A DNA stretch of 64,000 bases from Amorphochlora amoebiformis. Taxonomy: Eukaryota; Cercozoa; Chlorarachniophyceae. Both the position numbers and the translations under genes were made by a program. Below the pieces are notes generated by a model. That model was not told the origin of the DNA and ran no database searches. It saw nothing but the letters and a program-made list of their open reading frames with translations. The stretch covers positions 496,001-560,000 of the forward strand of contig BAAHQB010000077.1 in NCBI GenBank assembly GCA_054601695.1. The letters run 5' to 3'. How positions within the stretch are numbered: position 1 is the first letter of the stretch; each line of letters begins with the position of its first letter. This document shows positions 48,264 to 64,000 of the stretch, piece by piece.

Positions 48264-48337
48264 CCGGTCCAATAGCCAAGGATTGTCCCTGCGCGAACGA
48301 TGCGGGATCGAACCGGTTCACGTAATGTTCTCTCCAT
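45714..48337 (-). CDS. Unknown protein, 125 residues, with an 11-nt microexon
   Basis: Not recognised. Minus-strand exons 5' to 3': 48265-48337, 48047-48057, 47782-47856, 47117-47197, 46593-46657, 46042-46086 and 45714-45741 (378 nt). All junctions are GT-AG and phases agree, including the 11-nt microexon (phase 1 in, phase 0 out), which encodes RQK with its split Gly. Start [18 protein letters not shown] helical middle ([39 protein letters not shown]) is followed by [17 protein letters not shown] and [15 protein letters not shown], and the end is NSPERLQE. The helical part looks coiled-coil-like and suggests a complex subunit. The 3' half of exon 46593-46657 with its donor is copied at 46509-46538. 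Confidence 0.68.
45821..45950. repeat. (GA)n purine tract in the last intron of the 125-residue gene
   Basis: About 130 bases of AGAGAG repeats with a few T and C, read on the plus strand. On the transcribed strand it is a long pyrimidine tract upstream of the duplicated acceptor. Confidence 0.8.
46509..46619. repeat. Partial exon duplication (30 bp, donor included)
   Basis: TACCGGCAAGCGTTGATTAC and the following GTAGGCGTGG occur at 46509-46538 and 46590-46619, separated by (TA)n. The upper copy is the 3' end of exon 46593-46657 with its donor; the lower one lies in the downstream intron. Confidence 0.93.
47256..47340. repeat. Short telomere-like array (CCCTAA)
   Basis: CCTAACCCTAATCC passing into perfect CCCTAA units, inside the intron between exons 47117-47197 and 47782-47856 of the minus-strand 125-residue gene. 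Confidence 0.85.
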
Positions 48338-63848
<15,511 letters not shown>

Positions 63849-63850
63849 GT

Positions 63851-63889
<39 letters not shown>

Positions 63890-64000
63890 TATATATATAT
63901 ATATATATAAATATATACTTATGTCTGTGCACCATATATATATATATATTACATATTTAGATATAATTATATTTATATCATGAAAGAATTATTGTGCATA

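Noticed and set aside
48265-48337. tRNA-like GGTTCGATCCC on the minus strand
   Set aside because: The flanking bases do not form a T-stem or acceptor stem. The segment is open coding sequence linked in phase to six more exons.

Overview
This window looks like nuclear DNA of an intron-rich eukaryote, probably a protist or alga; the sequence does not let me name the lineage. Evidence for a nuclear genome: about 100 short exons with GT-AG introns, a spliced Rab GTPase, an mRNA cap methyltransferase, a Sec14 protein and a LisH-CTLH-WD40 protein, and internal blocks of (TTAGGG)n-like repeat. More than half of the bases are (TA)n microsatellite with (CA)n, (TG)n and (TACA)n borders. Nearly all of it lies inside introns, so most open frames here are Tyr/Ile-rich repeat artefacts. 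I built gene models by joining exon islands with matching splice phase. Every model complete in the window has a total coding length divisible by three.

Layout, left to right: (1) + 482-1590, 3' end of an aldehyde dehydrogenase of the succinate-semialdehyde type; (2) - 6856-2035, unknown 175-residue protein, 11 exons, tentative; (3) + 7119-19899, Sec14/CRAL-TRIO lipid-transfer protein, 17 exons, 314 residues; (4) - 24648-20914, lysophospholipid acyltransferase (PlsC family), 11 exons, 314 residues; (5) + 25244-33781, DEAD-box RNA helicase with a DEVD motif II, 16 exons, 469 residues; (6) - 34867-34084, Rab GTPase, 2 exons, 205 residues; (7) + 34926-39851, mRNA cap guanine-N7 methyltransferase, 6 exons, 448 residues; (8) - 44691-40278, short coiled-coil protein, 126 residues; (9) - 48337-45714, unknown 125-residue protein with an 11-nt microexon; (10) + 49933 to beyond the right edge, LisH-CTLH-WD40 protein (WDR26/WDR47/TOPLESS-like), at least 21 exons. 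Two intervals, 44692-45713 and 48338-49932, have open frames on both strands that I could not resolve.

The genes do not form a pathway. They are housekeeping functions (lipid transfer and synthesis, vesicle traffic, RNA capping and remodelling, metabolism). From left to right the confident genes alternate strand, giving alternating divergent and convergent intergenic gaps; the tightest divergent gap, Rab/cap methyltransferase, has 58 bp between start codons.

The most unusual signals are: exons or exon edges duplicated into neighbouring introns (six cases, one a complete exon inside a ~500-bp duplication); a final exon specified twice by a 22-bp tandem repeat; one acyltransferase intron without canonical splice ends; telomere-like arrays inside introns, one with two strand switches; and the packing of introns with self-complementary TA arrays.
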